Below are positions 12,331-23,180 of a stretch of 64,000 nt of DNA, in pieces; positions within the stretch are counted from its first letter, which is position 1; every line of letters starts with the position of its first letter. The notes beneath the pieces are model-generated. The model had not been told where the DNA came from, ran no database searches, and worked only from the letters and a program-made list of their open reading frames with translations. Source of the stretch: Streptomyces sp. NRRL F-2580 (lineage in GTDB: Bacteria > Actinomycetota > Actinomycetes > Streptomycetales > Streptomycetaceae); NCBI RefSeq assembly GCF_000720115.1, contig NZ_JOIR01000005.1, forward strand, positions 387,195 to 451,194. The letters run 5' to 3'. The position numbers were made by a program, and so were the translations under genes.

Positions 12331-14307
12331 ATGTCCGCAACACAGCCCGCACAGCCAGCACAGCCCGTACAGCCCGGCGGCACGCAGCCCAAGGTGACCG
12401 AGCGCGAGGCACGGCAGGTCGCGGAAGCGGCCCGGGAACAGGACTGGCGCAAACCCAGTTTCGCCAAGGAACTCTTCCTCGGACGGTTCCGGCTCGACCT
12501 GATCCATCCCCATCCGCTGCCCGCCGACGAGGACGTCCGGCGCGGCGAGGCCTTCCTGGCCCGGCTGCGGGCCTTCTGCGAGACCGAGATCGACGGTGCC
12601 CGCATCGAGCGCGAGGCGAGGATCCCCGACGAGACCGTGCGCGGGCTCAAGGAGCTCGGCGCCCTCGGCATGAAGATCGACCCCAAGTACGGCGGGCTCG
12701 GCCTCACCCAGGTCTACTACAACAAGGCGCTCGCCCTCGTCGGCTCGGTCAGCCCGGCCATCGGCGCCCTGCTCTCCGCCCACCAGTCGATCGGCGTGCC
12801 GCAGCCGCTGAAGATGTTCGGCACGCAGGAGCAGAAGGACACCTACCTGCCGCGCTGCGCCACCACCGCGATCAGCGCCTTCCTGCTCACCGAGCCGGAC
12901 GTCGGCTCCGACCCGGCGCGGCTGGCCACCACCGCCGTGCCGGACGGGGAGGACGCGTACGTCCTCGACGGCGTGAAGCTGTGGACCACCAACGGGGTCG
13001 TCGCGGACCTCCTCGTCGTGATGGCCCGCGTCCCGAAGTCGGAGAACCACCGCGGCGGGATCACCGCCTTCGTCGTGGAGGCCGACTCCCCGGGCATCAC
13101 CGTCGAGCACCGCAACGCCTTCATGGGCCTGCGCGGCCTGGAGAACGGCGTCACCCGCTTCCACGGCGTACGGGTCCCGGCCGCCCAGCGCATCGGCGCC
13201 GAGGGCGCCGGCCTCAAGATCGCCCTGACCACCCTCAACACCGGCCGGCTGTCGCTCCCCGCCATGTGCGTCGGCGCCGGGAAGTGGTGCCTGAAGATCG
13301 CCCGCGAATGGTCCTCGGTACGCGAGCAGTGGGGCCGGCCCGTCGCGAGGCACGAGGCGGTCGGCGCCAAGATCTCCTTCATCGCCGCCACCACCTTCGC
13401 CCTCGAAGCGGTCGTGGACCTCGCCTCCCAGATGGCCGACGAAGACCGCAACGACATCCGCATCGAGGCCGCCCTCGCCAAGCTCTACGGCTCCGAGATG
13501 GCCTGTCTGATGGCCGACGAGCTGGTCCAGATCCGCGGCGGACGCGGCTTCGAGACCGCCGACTCGCTGGCCGCCCGCGGCGAGCGCGCCGTCCCCGCCG
13601 AGCAGATGCTCCGCGACCTGCGGATCAACCGGATCTTCGAGGGCTCGACGGAGATCATGCACCTGCTGATCGCCCGCGAGGCCGTCGACGCCCACCTCTC
13701 GGTGGCCGGCGACCTCATCGACCCCGACAAGGCACTCGGCGACAAGGCGAAAGCCGGCGCCCGAGCCGCCGGGTTCTACGCCCGCTGGCTGCCCAAGCTG
13801 GCCACCGGCCCCGGCCAGGTCCCCGGCACCTACCGGGCATTCCACCCCAGCGGCCACCCCGACCTCGCCACCCACCTGCGCTACGTGGAACGCAGCGCCC
13901 GCAAACTCGCCCGGTCCACCTTCTACGCCATGTCCCGCTGGCAGGGCCGCATGGAGACCAAACAGGGCTTCCTCGGCCGGATCGTCGACATCGGCGCCGA
14001 GCTGTTCGCGATGAGCGCGGCGTGCGTCCGTGCCGAGCACCTGCGCGCCACCGGTGAGCACGGCCGCGAGGCGTACCAGCTGGCCGACGCCTTCTGCGAG
14101 CAGTCCCGGCTGCGCGTCGAGGAACTCTTCGGCCGGCTCTGGGCCAACACCGACGACCTCGACCGCAAGGTCGTCGCCGGAGTCCTCACCGGCACCTACG
14201 CCTGGCTGGAGGAAGGCGTCCTCGACCCCTCCGGCGACGGCCCCTGGATCGCGGACGCCGCCCCCGGACCCTCCACTCAGAAAAACGTGCACCGCCCCAT
14301 CCGCTGA
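12331..14307 (+). CDS. Long-chain-type acyl-CoA dehydrogenase family protein
   Basis: This 658-residue flavoprotein is longer than the usual 380-residue acyl-CoA dehydrogenase because of an N-terminal extension and a C-terminal helical region of about 200 residues, as in very-long-chain-type enzymes. Seen motifs include FLLTEPDVGSDPA and WTTNG for FAD binding, and the catalytic-base block RIFEGSTEIMH with E437. It introduces the 2,3 double bond in fatty acyl-CoA beta-oxidation. The ATG at 12331 is preferred over the in-frame GTG at 12319 because GAGGTGAG sits 7-8 bases before it; the N-terminus is QPAQP-rich. No redox partner gene is adjacent. Confidence 0.88.
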   Translation: MSATQPAQPAQPVQPGGTQPKVTEREARQVAEAAREQDWRKPSFAKELFLGRFRLDLIHPHPLPADEDVRRGEAFLARLRAFCETEIDGARIEREARIPDETVRGLKELGALGMKIDPKYGGLGLTQVYYNKALALVGSVSPAIGALLSAHQSIGVPQPLKMFGTQEQKDTYLPRCATTAISAFLLTEPDVGSDPARLATTAVPDGEDAYVLDGVKLWTTNGVVADLLVVMARVPKSENHRGGITAFVVEADSPGITVEHRNAFMGLRGLENGVTRFHGVRVPAAQRIGAEGAGLKIALTTLNTGRLSLPAMCVGAGKWCLKIAREWSSVREQWGRPVARHEAVGAKISFIAATTFALEAVVDLASQMADEDRNDIRIEAALAKLYGSEMACLMADELVQIRGGRGFETADSLAARGERAVPAEQMLRDLRINRIFEGSTEIMHLLIAREAVDAHLSVAGDLIDPDKALGDKAKAGARAAGFYARWLPKLATGPGQVPGTYRAFHPSGHPDLATHLRYVERSARKLARSTFYAMSRWQGRMETKQGFLGRIVDIGAELFAMSAACVRAEHLRATGEHGREAYQLADAFCEQSRLRVEELFGRLWANTDDLDRKVVAGVLTGTYAWLEEGVLDPSGDGPWIADAAPGPSTQKNVHRPIR

Positions 14308-14398
14308 CCTGCGATCATCGCCGGACGTCGGACAGACGTACGAAGATGAGTACGAGTACTGGTACGCGTACGAGCACAGCGCGAGGCGGACGAGAACG

Positions 14399-15721
14399 AT
14401 GCCGACGGCCGAGGAAGACCGCGCCAGCCGACGGCTGGCCTGGTGCGTGGCGCACCTGCTGCGCCACGCACCGGACCACGTCGTCACCGACATGACCCGC
14501 CGGCTCGACGGGCCCGCCCTCAAGTACCTGTGCCGGGACGAATGGCTGGCGGCCTCGACCGTCACCCTGCTGCTGCGCCACGGCGGCGCGACCGACCGGA
14601 CCTACATCGCCCGCAACCCCCGCGTCGTCGGCCGGCCGCTGCCCGGCCTGCCCGGCCCCGCCCGCTACGCCCGCCGCCGGACCCCGCCGGAACTCCTGCC
14701 GGTGCTCCGCGCCGAGCTCGGCCGGGACCCCGGCGAGGAGCCGCTCACCGCGGCCGAACTGATCGGCCTGCTGCGCCGCCACGGCCGGCGCGGCCCCAGG
14801 GTCCCGCTGGACATCCTGGCGCTCCGCCACCGCCCCGATCCCGAACTGCTGCTCGCCGAGCACCTGCGCCGGCCGCTGCCCGCCGGCTCCGTCGAGGCCC
14901 TGCTGCTCGTCGAGGACCTGCCCCCGGAGACCGTGCGCGGGCTGCTCGCCACCACGGCGGCGGACGAGCGCTCCTGGCACCGGCCCGCCGTCCGCGCCGT
15001 GCGGATGGGCCGCGTCACGCACGAGGAACTCGTCGCCCACGTGGCCCCCGCACGCCACACCCTGCTCCTCGGCCACCTCCCCGCCCTCCGCTCCCTGCGC
15101 TGGACCCTGCCCGAACAGGCCGGCATGCAGACGGCCGTGATGCGGGCCCTGCGCCCGCTGGGGGACGACCCGCGCCTGTGGGCGGAGCTGCTCAGGCACG
15201 CCCCCGGCCACCCGGGCCCGCTGCCCTCGCTCGTGGCCGCCGTGACCGACGGGACCCTGCCCGAGCCGGCCGCCGCGCGGGAGCCGGGCCCCGAGCTCAT
15301 CCGGGCGGTGCGCCACCTGGCCCCGGCGGCCGCCGAGCCGCCCGGCGAGGTGGAGCGCGAGCTGGCCCTGGCCAGCCTCGCCGTCCCGATGGACAGCGTC
15401 GAGGAAGACATCCGCTGGGTGCGCGACTGCCTCGACCGCGGCCTGCTCACCGGCATCGACGTGATCCGGCACAAACTGCCGGCCTGCTGGGCCCTCGACG
15501 AGGACCACTGGCTCGGCGAGGTGGACCACCCCGACCGGCACGACCACCCCGAGGCCGTCCTCGCCGCCCACGCCGAGGCCGACCGGCTGTTCGCCGCGGC
15601 CCTCGGCGAGGACCCGGACGCCTGGTGGCGCGTGGCCCGCACCCTCCCGGACTTCGCCGGAACCCTCCCGCACCTGCTGCTCCGCGTCACGGAAGGGGGC
15701 TCCGTGTCCGGCCGCTCCTGA
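14399..15721 (+). CDS. Conserved protein of unknown function, Leu/Arg/Ala-rich
   Basis: The predicted protein has 440 residues, rich in Leu, Arg, Ala and Pro, with repeated short helical stretches (for example RLAWCVAHLLRHAPDHV and VEALLLVEDLPPETVRGLL). This suggests an alpha-helical solenoid, but no named repeat can be assigned. No signal peptide, membrane segment or catalytic motif is visible. It starts at ATG 14399 and ends 20 bp before dxr in the same direction, so the two may be cotranscribed. I do not recognise the family. Confidence 0.7.
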   Translation: MPTAEEDRASRRLAWCVAHLLRHAPDHVVTDMTRRLDGPALKYLCRDEWLAASTVTLLLRHGGATDRTYIARNPRVVGRPLPGLPGPARYARRRTPPELLPVLRAELGRDPGEEPLTAAELIGLLRRHGRRGPRVPLDILALRHRPDPELLLAEHLRRPLPAGSVEALLLVEDLPPETVRGLLATTAADERSWHRPAVRAVRMGRVTHEELVAHVAPARHTLLLGHLPALRSLRWTLPEQAGMQTAVMRALRPLGDDPRLWAELLRHAPGHPGPLPSLVAAVTDGTLPEPAAAREPGPELIRAVRHLAPAAAEPPGEVERELALASLAVPMDSVEEDIRWVRDCLDRGLLTGIDVIRHKLPACWALDEDHWLGEVDHPDRHDHPEAVLAAHAEADRLFAAALGEDPDAWWRVARTLPDFAGTLPHLLLRVTEGGSVSGRS

Positions 15722-15741
15722 CTTCCGGCAACAATGGGGGC

Positions 15742-16995
15742 ATGAGCGACCGCCCAGCCCCCCTCGCCGATCCGCACCTCCTCTTCGACCCCGCGGCCGG
15801 CCTCCGGGACATCGTCATCCTCGGGTCGACCGGGTCCATCGGCACCCAGGCCATCGACCTCGCCCTGCGCAACCCGGACCGGTTCCGGGTCACCGCACTG
15901 TCCGCCGCCGGCGGACGGGTCGGGCTGCTGGCCGAGCAGGCCCGGCTGCTGCGGGTCACGACGGTGGCCGTCGCCCGCGAGGACGTCGTACCGGCTCTGA
16001 AAGAGGCGCTGAGCGCCCAGTACGGTCCGTCCGAGCCCCTGCCCGAGATCCTGGCCGGACCGGACGCCGCGACCGAGCTCGCCGCCTCCGAGTGCCACAC
16101 CGTCCTCAACGGCATCACCGGTTCCATCGGCCTGGCGCCGACCCTCGCCGCCCTGCGCGCGGGCCGCACCCTGGCCTTGGCCAACAAGGAGTCGCTGATC
16201 GTCGGCGGCCCGCTGGTCAAGGCCCTCGCGAAGCCCGGCCAGATCATCCCGGTGGACTCCGAGCACGCGGCGCTGTTCCAGGCGCTCGCCGCCGGCACCC
16301 GGGCCGACGTGCGCAAGCTCGTGGTCACCGCCTCCGGCGGGCCCTTCCGCGGCCGCACCCGCGCCGAGCTGGCGAACGTCACCGTCAAGGACGCCCTCGC
16401 GCACCCCACCTGGGCCATGGGCCCGGTGATCACGGTCAACAGCGCCACCCTGGTCAACAAGGGGCTGGAGGTCATCGAGGCGCACCTGCTCTACGACATC
16501 CCCTTCGACCGCATCGAGGTCGTGGTCCATCCGCAGTCCTACGTGCACTCGATGGTGGAGTTCACGGACGGCTCCACGCTCGCCCAGGCGACCCCGCCGG
16601 ACATGCGCGGCCCCATCGCGATCGGCCTCGGCTGGCCCCAGCGGATCCCGGACGCGGCCCCCGCCTTCGACTGGACCAAGGCCTCCACCTGGGAGTTCTT
16701 CCCCCTGGACACCGAGGCCTTCCCCGCCGTGGGCCTGGCCCGGCACGTGGGCACCCTCGGCGGCACCGCCCCCGCCGTGTTCAACGCGGCCAACGAGGAG
16801 TGCGTGGAGGCTTTCCTGGCCGGCCGGCTGCCGTTCACAGCAATCATGGATACCGTCTCTGCCGTGGTCGATGAGCACGGGACACCGGAGTCGGGAACTT
16901 CCCTGACCGTCCAGGACGTCCTTGAAGCTGAGGCCTGGGCCAGGGCCCGGGCGCGGGAGATGGCGGCGCGGGCCGCCGTGGAGGCGCGCGCATGA
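15742..16995 (+). CDS. dxr: 1-deoxy-D-xylulose 5-phosphate reductoisomerase
   Basis: This 417-residue enzyme catalyses the NADPH-dependent conversion of DXP to 2-C-methyl-D-erythritol 4-phosphate, the committed step of the MEP isoprenoid pathway. The Rossmann loop is GSTGSIG at 28-34; [22 protein letters not shown] and [12 protein letters not shown] are the conserved metal- and substrate-binding blocks. GGGGG directly before ATG 15742 is the likely ribosome site. Its stop overlaps the start of the site-2 protease gene (ATGA), and ispG follows. The order dxr–protease–ispG is shared with other actinobacteria such as Mycobacterium. Confidence 0.96.
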   Translation: MSDRPAPLADPHLLFDPAAGLRDIVILGSTGSIGTQAIDLALRNPDRFRVTALSAAGGRVGLLAEQARLLRVTTVAVAREDVVPALKEALSAQYGPSEPLPEILAGPDAATELAASECHTVLNGITGSIGLAPTLAALRAGRTLALANKESLIVGGPLVKALAKPGQIIPVDSEHAALFQALAAGTRADVRKLVVTASGGPFRGRTRAELANVTVKDALAHPTWAMGPVITVNSATLVNKGLEVIEAHLLYDIPFDRIEVVVHPQSYVHSMVEFTDGSTLAQATPPDMRGPIAIGLGWPQRIPDAAPAFDWTKASTWEFFPLDTEAFPAVGLARHVGTLGGTAPAVFNAANEECVEAFLAGRLPFTAIMDTVSAVVDEHGTPESGTSLTVQDVLEAEAWARARAREMAARAAVEARA

Positions 16996-18293
16996 CACTA
17001 CTGATGACGGTGCTCGGGGTCGTGGTCTTCGCGGTCGGCCTGCTGGTCTCCATCGCGTGGCACGAGCTGGGGCACCTGTCCACGGCCAAGCTCTTCGGCA
17101 TCCGCGTGCCGCAGTACATGGTGGGCTTCGGCCCGACCGTCTGGTCGCGGCGCAAGGGCGAGACCGAGTACGGGATCAAGGCCATCCCCATGGGCGGCTA
17201 CATCCGCATGATCGGGATGTTCCCGCCCGGCGAGGACGGCAAGGTCACCGCCCGCTCCACCTCACCGTTCCGGTCGATGATCGAGGACGCGCGCTCGGCC
17301 GCGTACGAGGAGCTCCAGCCCGGGGACGAGAGCCGGCTCTTCTACACGCGCAAGCCGTGGAGGCGCGTGATCGTGATGTTCGCCGGCCCCTTCATGAACC
17401 TGGTCCTGGCCGTGGCGATCTTCCTCACCACGCTGATGACCTTCGGGCTGAACACCCAGACCACCTCGGTCGCCACCGTCTCGGACTGCGTCATCCAGCA
17501 GAGCGAGAAGCGCGACAAGTGCGCCCCCGGCGACCCGGCCGCCCCCGCCAAGGCGGCGGGCCTGAAGGCGGGCGACAAGATCGTCGCCTTCAACGGCCGC
17601 GCGGTCCGGGACTGGTCCGCCCTGCAGAAGGACATCCGCGCCACCGTCGGCCCCGCCACCATCACGGTGGAGCGGGCCGGGGAGCGCGTGGACCTCACGG
17701 CGAACCTGATCGAGAACAAGGTCGCCAAGACCGACGGCAGCGGACGGTACGTCAAGGACGAGTACGTCACCGCCGGCTTCCTCGGCTTCGCCCCCGCCTC
17801 CGGCTACGTCCCGCAGTCCTTCGGCCAGTCCGTCGACCGCATGGGCGAGATGATGGAAGCCGGCGTGCAGTCGCTGGTCCAGCTGCCGTCCAAGGTCCCG
17901 GACCTGTGGAACGCGGCCTTCAACGGCGCCGAGCGCAAGCAGGACAGCCCGATGGGCGTCGTCGGCGCGGCGCGGGTGAGCGGTGAGATCTTCACCCTCG
18001 ACATCCCCGCCCAGCACCAGCTGGTGTTCTTCCTCAACCTGCTGGCCGGCTTCAACCTCTCGCTGTTCCTCTTCAACATGCTGCCGCTGCTCCCGCTCGA
18101 CGGCGGGCACATCGCCGGCGCCCTGTGGGAGTCGGTCCGGCGCAATGTCGCGCGGGTCTTCCGGCGCCCCGACCCCGGCCCCTTCGACGTGGCGAAGCTG
18201 ATGCCCGTCGCGTACGTGGTCGCCGGTCTGTTCATCTGCTTCACCCTGCTGGTGATGGTCGCGGACGTGGTGAACCCCATCAAGATCACCTAG
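16992..18293 (+). CDS. M50-family site-2 (intramembrane) metalloprotease
   Basis: A 433-residue membrane protease of the RseP/Rip1 type. Zinc-binding HELGH lies at 24-28 inside the first membrane segment, and the second motif [12 protein letters not shown] spans about 362-373 with metal ligand D370. A PDZ domain lies in between ([17 protein letters not shown] around 185-205). Such proteins cut anti-sigma factors or other membrane proteins within the bilayer. The gene overlaps dxr by four bases and is followed by a hairpin terminator. Its target here is unknown. Confidence 0.93.
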   Translation: MTLLMTVLGVVVFAVGLLVSIAWHELGHLSTAKLFGIRVPQYMVGFGPTVWSRRKGETEYGIKAIPMGGYIRMIGMFPPGEDGKVTARSTSPFRSMIEDARSAAYEELQPGDESRLFYTRKPWRRVIVMFAGPFMNLVLAVAIFLTTLMTFGLNTQTTSVATVSDCVIQQSEKRDKCAPGDPAAPAKAAGLKAGDKIVAFNGRAVRDWSALQKDIRATVGPATITVERAGERVDLTANLIENKVAKTDGSGRYVKDEYVTAGFLGFAPASGYVPQSFGQSVDRMGEMMEAGVQSLVQLPSKVPDLWNAAFNGAERKQDSPMGVVGAARVSGEIFTLDIPAQHQLVFFLNLLAGFNLSLFLFNMLPLLPLDGGHIAGALWESVRRNVARVFRRPDPGPFDVAKLMPVAYVVAGLFICFTLLVMVADVVNPIKIT

Positions 18294-18321
18294 TCGGCGC
18301 GGGGTCCCACCCCGCGTCCAC

Positions 18322-18352
18322 GGGAGCCGGGCACACATCGTGCCCGGCTCCC
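18322..18352 (+). terminator. Hairpin terminator after the M50 protease
   Basis: A perfect 13-bp stem (18322-18334 with 18340-18352) and 5-base loop follow the protease gene by 28 bp. There is no T-tract, which is common for Streptomyces terminators. Confidence 0.75.
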
Positions 18353-18470
18353 TACGTTCGGGTGGCTCACCCCCCTCGGATGCACGAGGCGCCCCGGGCT
18401 TGGCGTAATCTCGAAGCCTGGAGCCCGCCGAATTCGGGACCTTGATCCACACCTTGGGGTTGCACAGCAG

Positions 18471-19628
<1,158 letters not shown>

Positions 19629-19680
19629 GTCCTCAGGGCTCGGCTCGCTCGCACGCCCAAGCTCGATCAGTGGCCCTGGC

Positions 19681-19724
19681 CCTGGCCCCGTCCCCGCAGT
19701 TCGCGGGCGGGGCCGGGGCCTTTT
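19681..19724 (+). terminator. GC-rich hairpin with TTTT after ispG
   Basis: GGCCCC (19684-19689) pairs with GGGGCC (19709-19714) around an inner CCCGC/GCGGG stem with a small internal loop. TTTT at 19721-19724 follows. It closes the ispG transcript. Confidence 0.75.
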
Positions 19725-19801
19725 CGTGACCTGCGACGCGGCGTCGCCAGGCATCGCCGGGTACAGTGCGGAGATCAGCAGACTTGCATGGTGAGGCCCC
19801 A

Positions 19802-20647
19802 GTGTTGACGCAGACCACCACCCGGGTCCTTGACCCCAGTGATCTCGACGCCGCGCTCGACATCCTCGGACGCGAGCCGGTCGAGAACGCCTTCGTCACC
19901 TCCCGGGTCCAGGTCGCCGGACTCGACCCCTGGCGCCTGGGCGGCGAGATGTGGGGCTGGTACGCCGACGGCGAGCTCCGCTCGCTCTGCTACGCCGGCG
20001 CCAACCTGGTCCCCGTCTGCGCCGAGCCCGACGCCGTCCGCGCCTTCGCCGACCGCGCCCGCCGCACCGGCCGCCGCTGCTCCTCCATCGTCGGCCCCGC
20101 CGAGGCCACCCGGCTGCTGTGGCAGCTCCTGGAGCCCAGCTGGGGACCGGCCCGCGAGGTCCGCTCCCACCAGCCGCTCATGGTCATCGAGCACCCGTCC
20201 ACCACGGTCGAGGCCGACCCGCGGGTCCGCCGGATCCGCAAGGACGAAATTGACCTGATCATGCCCGCCTGCGTGGCCATGTTCACCGAGGAGGTCGGCA
20301 TCTCGCCGATGGCCGGGGACGGCGGGCTGCTCTACCAGGCCCGTGTCGCCGAGCTCGTCGCCGGAGGCCGCTCCTTCGCGCACATCGACGACGGCAAGGT
20401 CGTCTTCAAGGCGGAGATCGGCGCCGCCACCGCGCGTGCCTGCCAGATCCAGGGCGTGTGGGTGGCCCCCGAGTTCCGCGGCCGCGGGCACTCGGAGACC
20501 GGGATGGCCGCCGTCGTCGCGTACGCGCTGCGGGACGTCGCTCCCGTGGTCAGCCTCTACGTGAACGACTTCAACACCGCCGCGCGAGCCGCCTACCGCC
20601 GGGTCGGCTTCCGCGAGGTCGGCGCGTTCATGAGCGTGCTGTTCTGA
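19802..20647 (+). CDS. GNAT-family N-acetyltransferase with N-terminal DUF4081-like domain
   Basis: A 281-residue protein. The C-terminal half has the acetyl-CoA binding signature of GCN5-related acetyltransferases (VWVAPEFRGRGHSETGM, then LYVNDFNTAARAAYRRVGF). The N-terminal 130 residues fit the DUF4081 domain often fused to GNATs in actinobacteria. The start GTG 19802 is chosen over the GTG at 19766 because GGTGAGG lies 5 bases before it. A candidate -10 (TACAGT, 19762-19767) is just upstream. The acetylated substrate is unknown. Confidence 0.85.
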   Translation: MLTQTTTRVLDPSDLDAALDILGREPVENAFVTSRVQVAGLDPWRLGGEMWGWYADGELRSLCYAGANLVPVCAEPDAVRAFADRARRTGRRCSSIVGPAEATRLLWQLLEPSWGPAREVRSHQPLMVIEHPSTTVEADPRVRRIRKDEIDLIMPACVAMFTEEVGISPMAGDGGLLYQARVAELVAGGRSFAHIDDGKVVFKAEIGAATARACQIQGVWVAPEFRGRGHSETGMAAVVAYALRDVAPVVSLYVNDFNTAARAAYRRVGFREVGAFMSVLF

Positions 20648-20652
20648 GCGTG

Positions 20653-20699
20653 CCTTTTCGATCGGGGCCACCGGTTCCCCACCGCCCCGATCGAAAAGG
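20653..20699 (+). terminator. Perfect 16-bp hairpin after the first GNAT gene
   Basis: CCTTTTCGATCGGGGC (20653-20668) pairs perfectly with 20684-20699 around a 15-base loop. It lies 5 bp after the stop codon. The T and A runs are at the stem base rather than as a tail, so it may work in either direction. Confidence 0.7.
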
Positions 20700-20748
20700 C
20701 CGCCCCCGGACCCCGCCGATGGCATTCCGGCACGCCCCTACCGCGAAG

Positions 20749-20754
20749 TAAGGT
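20749..20754 (+). promoter_or_regulatory. Candidate -10 for leaderless transcript of the second GNAT
   Basis: TAAGGT ends 6 bases before the ATG at 20761, and no Shine-Dalgarno sequence is present. Transcription from this box would start at or next to the start codon. The -35 is not clear. Confidence 0.45.
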
Positions 20755-20760
20755 CGCCGC

Positions 20761-21303
20761 ATGCTGCCTTCCGGACTCCGCATCGGCCCCCTCGACCTCG
20801 CCGCCCGCGTGGACGAGGCCCTGCGCGTGCAGGCCGTCGCCTTCGGCCTCAGCGAGGAGGAGGTGGGCATCCGGCGCTACATCGTCCAGCGCCACATGAC
20901 CTGCCGCGGCGCCCGCGCCCTCGGGGCGTTCGCCGAGGACGGGGCCCTCACCGGGTTCGTCTACGGGATGCCGAACGACCGGACCCACTGGTGGTCCACG
21001 ATCGTCGAGCCCTACCTGCGGGCCGGCGGACACGAGGGCTGGCTCGACGACTCCTTCGTGATCACCGAACTGCACGTCCACCCCGGCTTCCAGGGCCACG
21101 GAGTGGGCCGCGAGCTGATCACCCGGATCACCGACGGCGCCGCCGAGCCCCGCTCGATCCTCTCCGCCGTCGACACCGAGAGCCCCGCCCGCGGGCTCTA
21201 CCGGGCCCTCGGCTACACCGACCTCGCCCGCCAGGTCCACTTCCCGAGCGCGAGCCTCCCGTACGCCGTCATGGGCGCCACACTGCCGCTGAGCAGGCAC
21301 TGA
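20761..21303 (+). CDS. GNAT-family acetyltransferase
   Basis: A 180-residue single-domain acetyltransferase. The central block LHVHPGFQGHGVGRELITRI is the acetyl-CoA pyrophosphate loop (Q/RxxGxG/A type), and ESPARGLYRALGY is the usual C-terminal strand-helix. It lies after the first GNAT gene but is not closely related to it. ATG 20761 lacks a ribosome site and has a -10-like box 6 bases upstream. The substrate is unknown. Confidence 0.83.
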   Translation: MLPSGLRIGPLDLAARVDEALRVQAVAFGLSEEEVGIRRYIVQRHMTCRGARALGAFAEDGALTGFVYGMPNDRTHWWSTIVEPYLRAGGHEGWLDDSFVITELHVHPGFQGHGVGRELITRITDGAAEPRSILSAVDTESPARGLYRALGYTDLARQVHFPSASLPYAVMGATLPLSRH

Positions 21304-21308
21304 ATTGA

Positions 21309-21336
21309 TTACCGGGGCCCCCGCGGGCCCCGGTAA
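21309..21336 (+). terminator. Hairpin between GNAT gene and proS, overlapping the proS -10
   Basis: TTACCGGGGCCC (21309-21320) pairs perfectly with 21325-21336 over a 4-base loop. It lies 5 bp after the GNAT stop codon and 9 bp before proS. The distal arm overlaps the TAACCT box at 21334-21339, so terminator and promoter share bases. Confidence 0.6.
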
Positions 21337-21339
21337 CCT
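21334..21339 (+). promoter_or_regulatory. Candidate -10 for leaderless proS
   Basis: TAACCT ends 6 bases before ATG 21346 and no Shine-Dalgarno site is visible. TTACCG at 21309-21314 (19-bp spacer) could act as a -35. The layout fits a leaderless mRNA. Confidence 0.45.
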
Positions 21340-21345
21340 CCCGGC

Positions 21346-23043
21346 ATGTCTACGCAACACGTGCAGCGCATGTCCCGCCTCATGGCCAAGACCCTCCGCG
21401 AGGACCCGGCCGACGCCGAAACCCTCAGCCACCGGCTCCTGGTCCGCGCCGGCTACGTCCGGCGCAGCTCGGCCGGAGTGTGGACGTGGCTGCCGCTCGG
21501 CAAGCGGGTCCTCGACAACGTCTCGCGCATCGTCCGCGAGGAGATGGACGCCATCGGCGCCCAGGAGGTGCTGCTGCCGGCGCTGCTGCCGAAAGAGCCG
21601 TACGAGGTCAGCGGGCGCTGGTCGGAGTACGGGGACCTGCTCTTCCGCCTCAAGGACCGCAAGGGCGCCGACTACCTCCTCGGCCCCACCCACGAGGAGA
21701 TCTTCACCCTGGTCGTCAAGGACCAGTGCACCTCGTACAAGGACCTGCCGGTCATGCTGTACCAGATCCAGACCAAGTACCGGGACGAGGCGCGGCCCCG
21801 GTCCGGCGTGCTGCGCGGGCGCGAGTTCCAGATGAAGGACTCGTACTCCTTCGACGTGTCCGACGAGGGGCTGGAGGAGTCCTACCGGCTCCACCGCGAG
21901 GCGTACGTCCGCATCTTCGAGCGGCTCGGCCTCGACCACCGGATCGTGTCGGCGGTGTCGGGCGCGATGGGCGGCTCGGCCTCGGAGGAGTTCCTGGCCC
22001 CGGCCGGGGCCGGCGAGGACACCTTCGTGGACTGCCCGTCCTGCGACTACGCGGCGAACACCGAGGCCGTGACCTTCGCCCTGACCCCCGTGGCCGCGGA
22101 GCACCCGCTGCCGGAGGAGGTGGACACCCCGGACACCCCGACCATCGAGACCCTCGCGGCGCACCTGGGCGTCCCCGCCTCGGCGACCCTGAAGAACCTC
22201 CTCGTGAAGGTGGACGGCGAGATCGTGGCCGTGGGCGTGCCGGGCGACCGCGAGGTGGACCTCGGCAAGCTGGGCGAGCACCTGGCCCCGGCGGTGGTCG
22301 AACTGGTCACGGCCGAGGACTTCACGGACCGGCCCGACCTCGTGCGCGGCTACGTGGGCCCGCAGGGCCTGGACAAGGTCCGCTACCTGGCCGACCCGCG
22401 GGTCGCGCCCGGCACGGCCTGGGTGACCGGGGCCAACCGGGCGGACACGCACGTGCGCAACGTCGTCTGCGGCCGCGACTTCGAGGTGGACCAGTACCTC
22501 GACGTGGTGGTCGTCGAGCCCGGCGACCCCTGCCCGAACTGCGGCGCCGGACTGCGCCTGGACCGGGCCATCGAGATCGGCCACATCTTCCAGCTGGGCC
22601 GCAAGTACGCCGACGCCTTCGGCCTCGACGTCCTCGGCAAGGAGGGCAAGCCGGTCCGCGTCACCATGGGCTCCTACGGCATCGGCGTCTCGCGGGCGGT
22701 GGCCGCGCTCGCCGAGCAGACGGCGGACGAGCGGGGGCTGTGCTGGCCGGCGGCGGTGGCGCCGGCCGACGTCCACGTGGTGGCCGCGGGCAAGGCCGTG
22801 CCGCTGGCGCTGGCGGAGGAGGCGGCGACCGCCCTGGCCGGCTCCGGCCTGCGGGTCCTGCTGGACGACCGGCCCGGGCTGTCGCCGGGCGTGAAGCTCA
22901 CGGACGCGGAGCTGATCGGCGTACCGTGGATCCTCGTGGCGGGCCGACGCTCCGCGGAGTCGGTGGTCGAGCTCCAGGACCGCGCGTCCGGCACCCGCGA
23001 GGAACTCCCCCTGGCCGAAGCCCTGTCCCGCCTGACGCGCTGA
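21346..23043 (+). CDS. proS: Prolyl-tRNA synthetase, bacterial type with editing domain
   Basis: This 565-residue class II synthetase charges tRNA-Pro with proline in the cytoplasm. It begins [20 protein letters not shown]; motif 2 is around [20 protein letters not shown]. The inserted editing domain that clears Ala-tRNA-Pro covers about 230-400 ([20 protein letters not shown] onward). Motif 3 ([18 protein letters not shown]) and the C-terminal anticodon-binding domain follow. The length and order fit the long bacterial ProS form. It is transcribed alone; the next genes run in the opposite direction. Confidence 0.97.
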   Translation: MSTQHVQRMSRLMAKTLREDPADAETLSHRLLVRAGYVRRSSAGVWTWLPLGKRVLDNVSRIVREEMDAIGAQEVLLPALLPKEPYEVSGRWSEYGDLLFRLKDRKGADYLLGPTHEEIFTLVVKDQCTSYKDLPVMLYQIQTKYRDEARPRSGVLRGREFQMKDSYSFDVSDEGLEESYRLHREAYVRIFERLGLDHRIVSAVSGAMGGSASEEFLAPAGAGEDTFVDCPSCDYAANTEAVTFALTPVAAEHPLPEEVDTPDTPTIETLAAHLGVPASATLKNLLVKVDGEIVAVGVPGDREVDLGKLGEHLAPAVVELVTAEDFTDRPDLVRGYVGPQGLDKVRYLADPRVAPGTAWVTGANRADTHVRNVVCGRDFEVDQYLDVVVVEPGDPCPNCGAGLRLDRAIEIGHIFQLGRKYADAFGLDVLGKEGKPVRVTMGSYGIGVSRAVAALAEQTADERGLCWPAAVAPADVHVVAAGKAVPLALAEEAATALAGSGLRVLLDDRPGLSPGVKLTDAELIGVPWILVAGRRSAESVVELQDRASGTREELPLAEALSRLTR

Positions 23044-23047
23044 CCGC

Positions 23048-23160
23048 GCGGACGCCGGCGAAGCCGAAGGACCGGGTCGCCGCCCCGCACCCCGGGCCTC
23101 AAACGCCGGCGGGGCTGAAAGATCGCCTCAAGGACCGGGTCCGGGCGGAGCCCTGGGGGC
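23048..23160. repeat. Streptomyces-type intergenic repeat between proS and slipin
   Basis: The region holds ACGCCGGCGAAGCC (23051-23064) and a variant AACGCCGGCGGGGCTG (23102-23117), each followed by a copy of AAGGACCGGGTC (23067-23078 and 23130-23141). The CTCAAACGCCGGCGGGGCTG core is, as I recall, one of the commonest intergenic repeats in Streptomyces genomes, often found after genes. Here it sits between convergent genes, so it may help terminate transcription. Confidence 0.6.
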
Positions 23161-23180
23161 ACAGGAGGCCCGCGCGGCGG

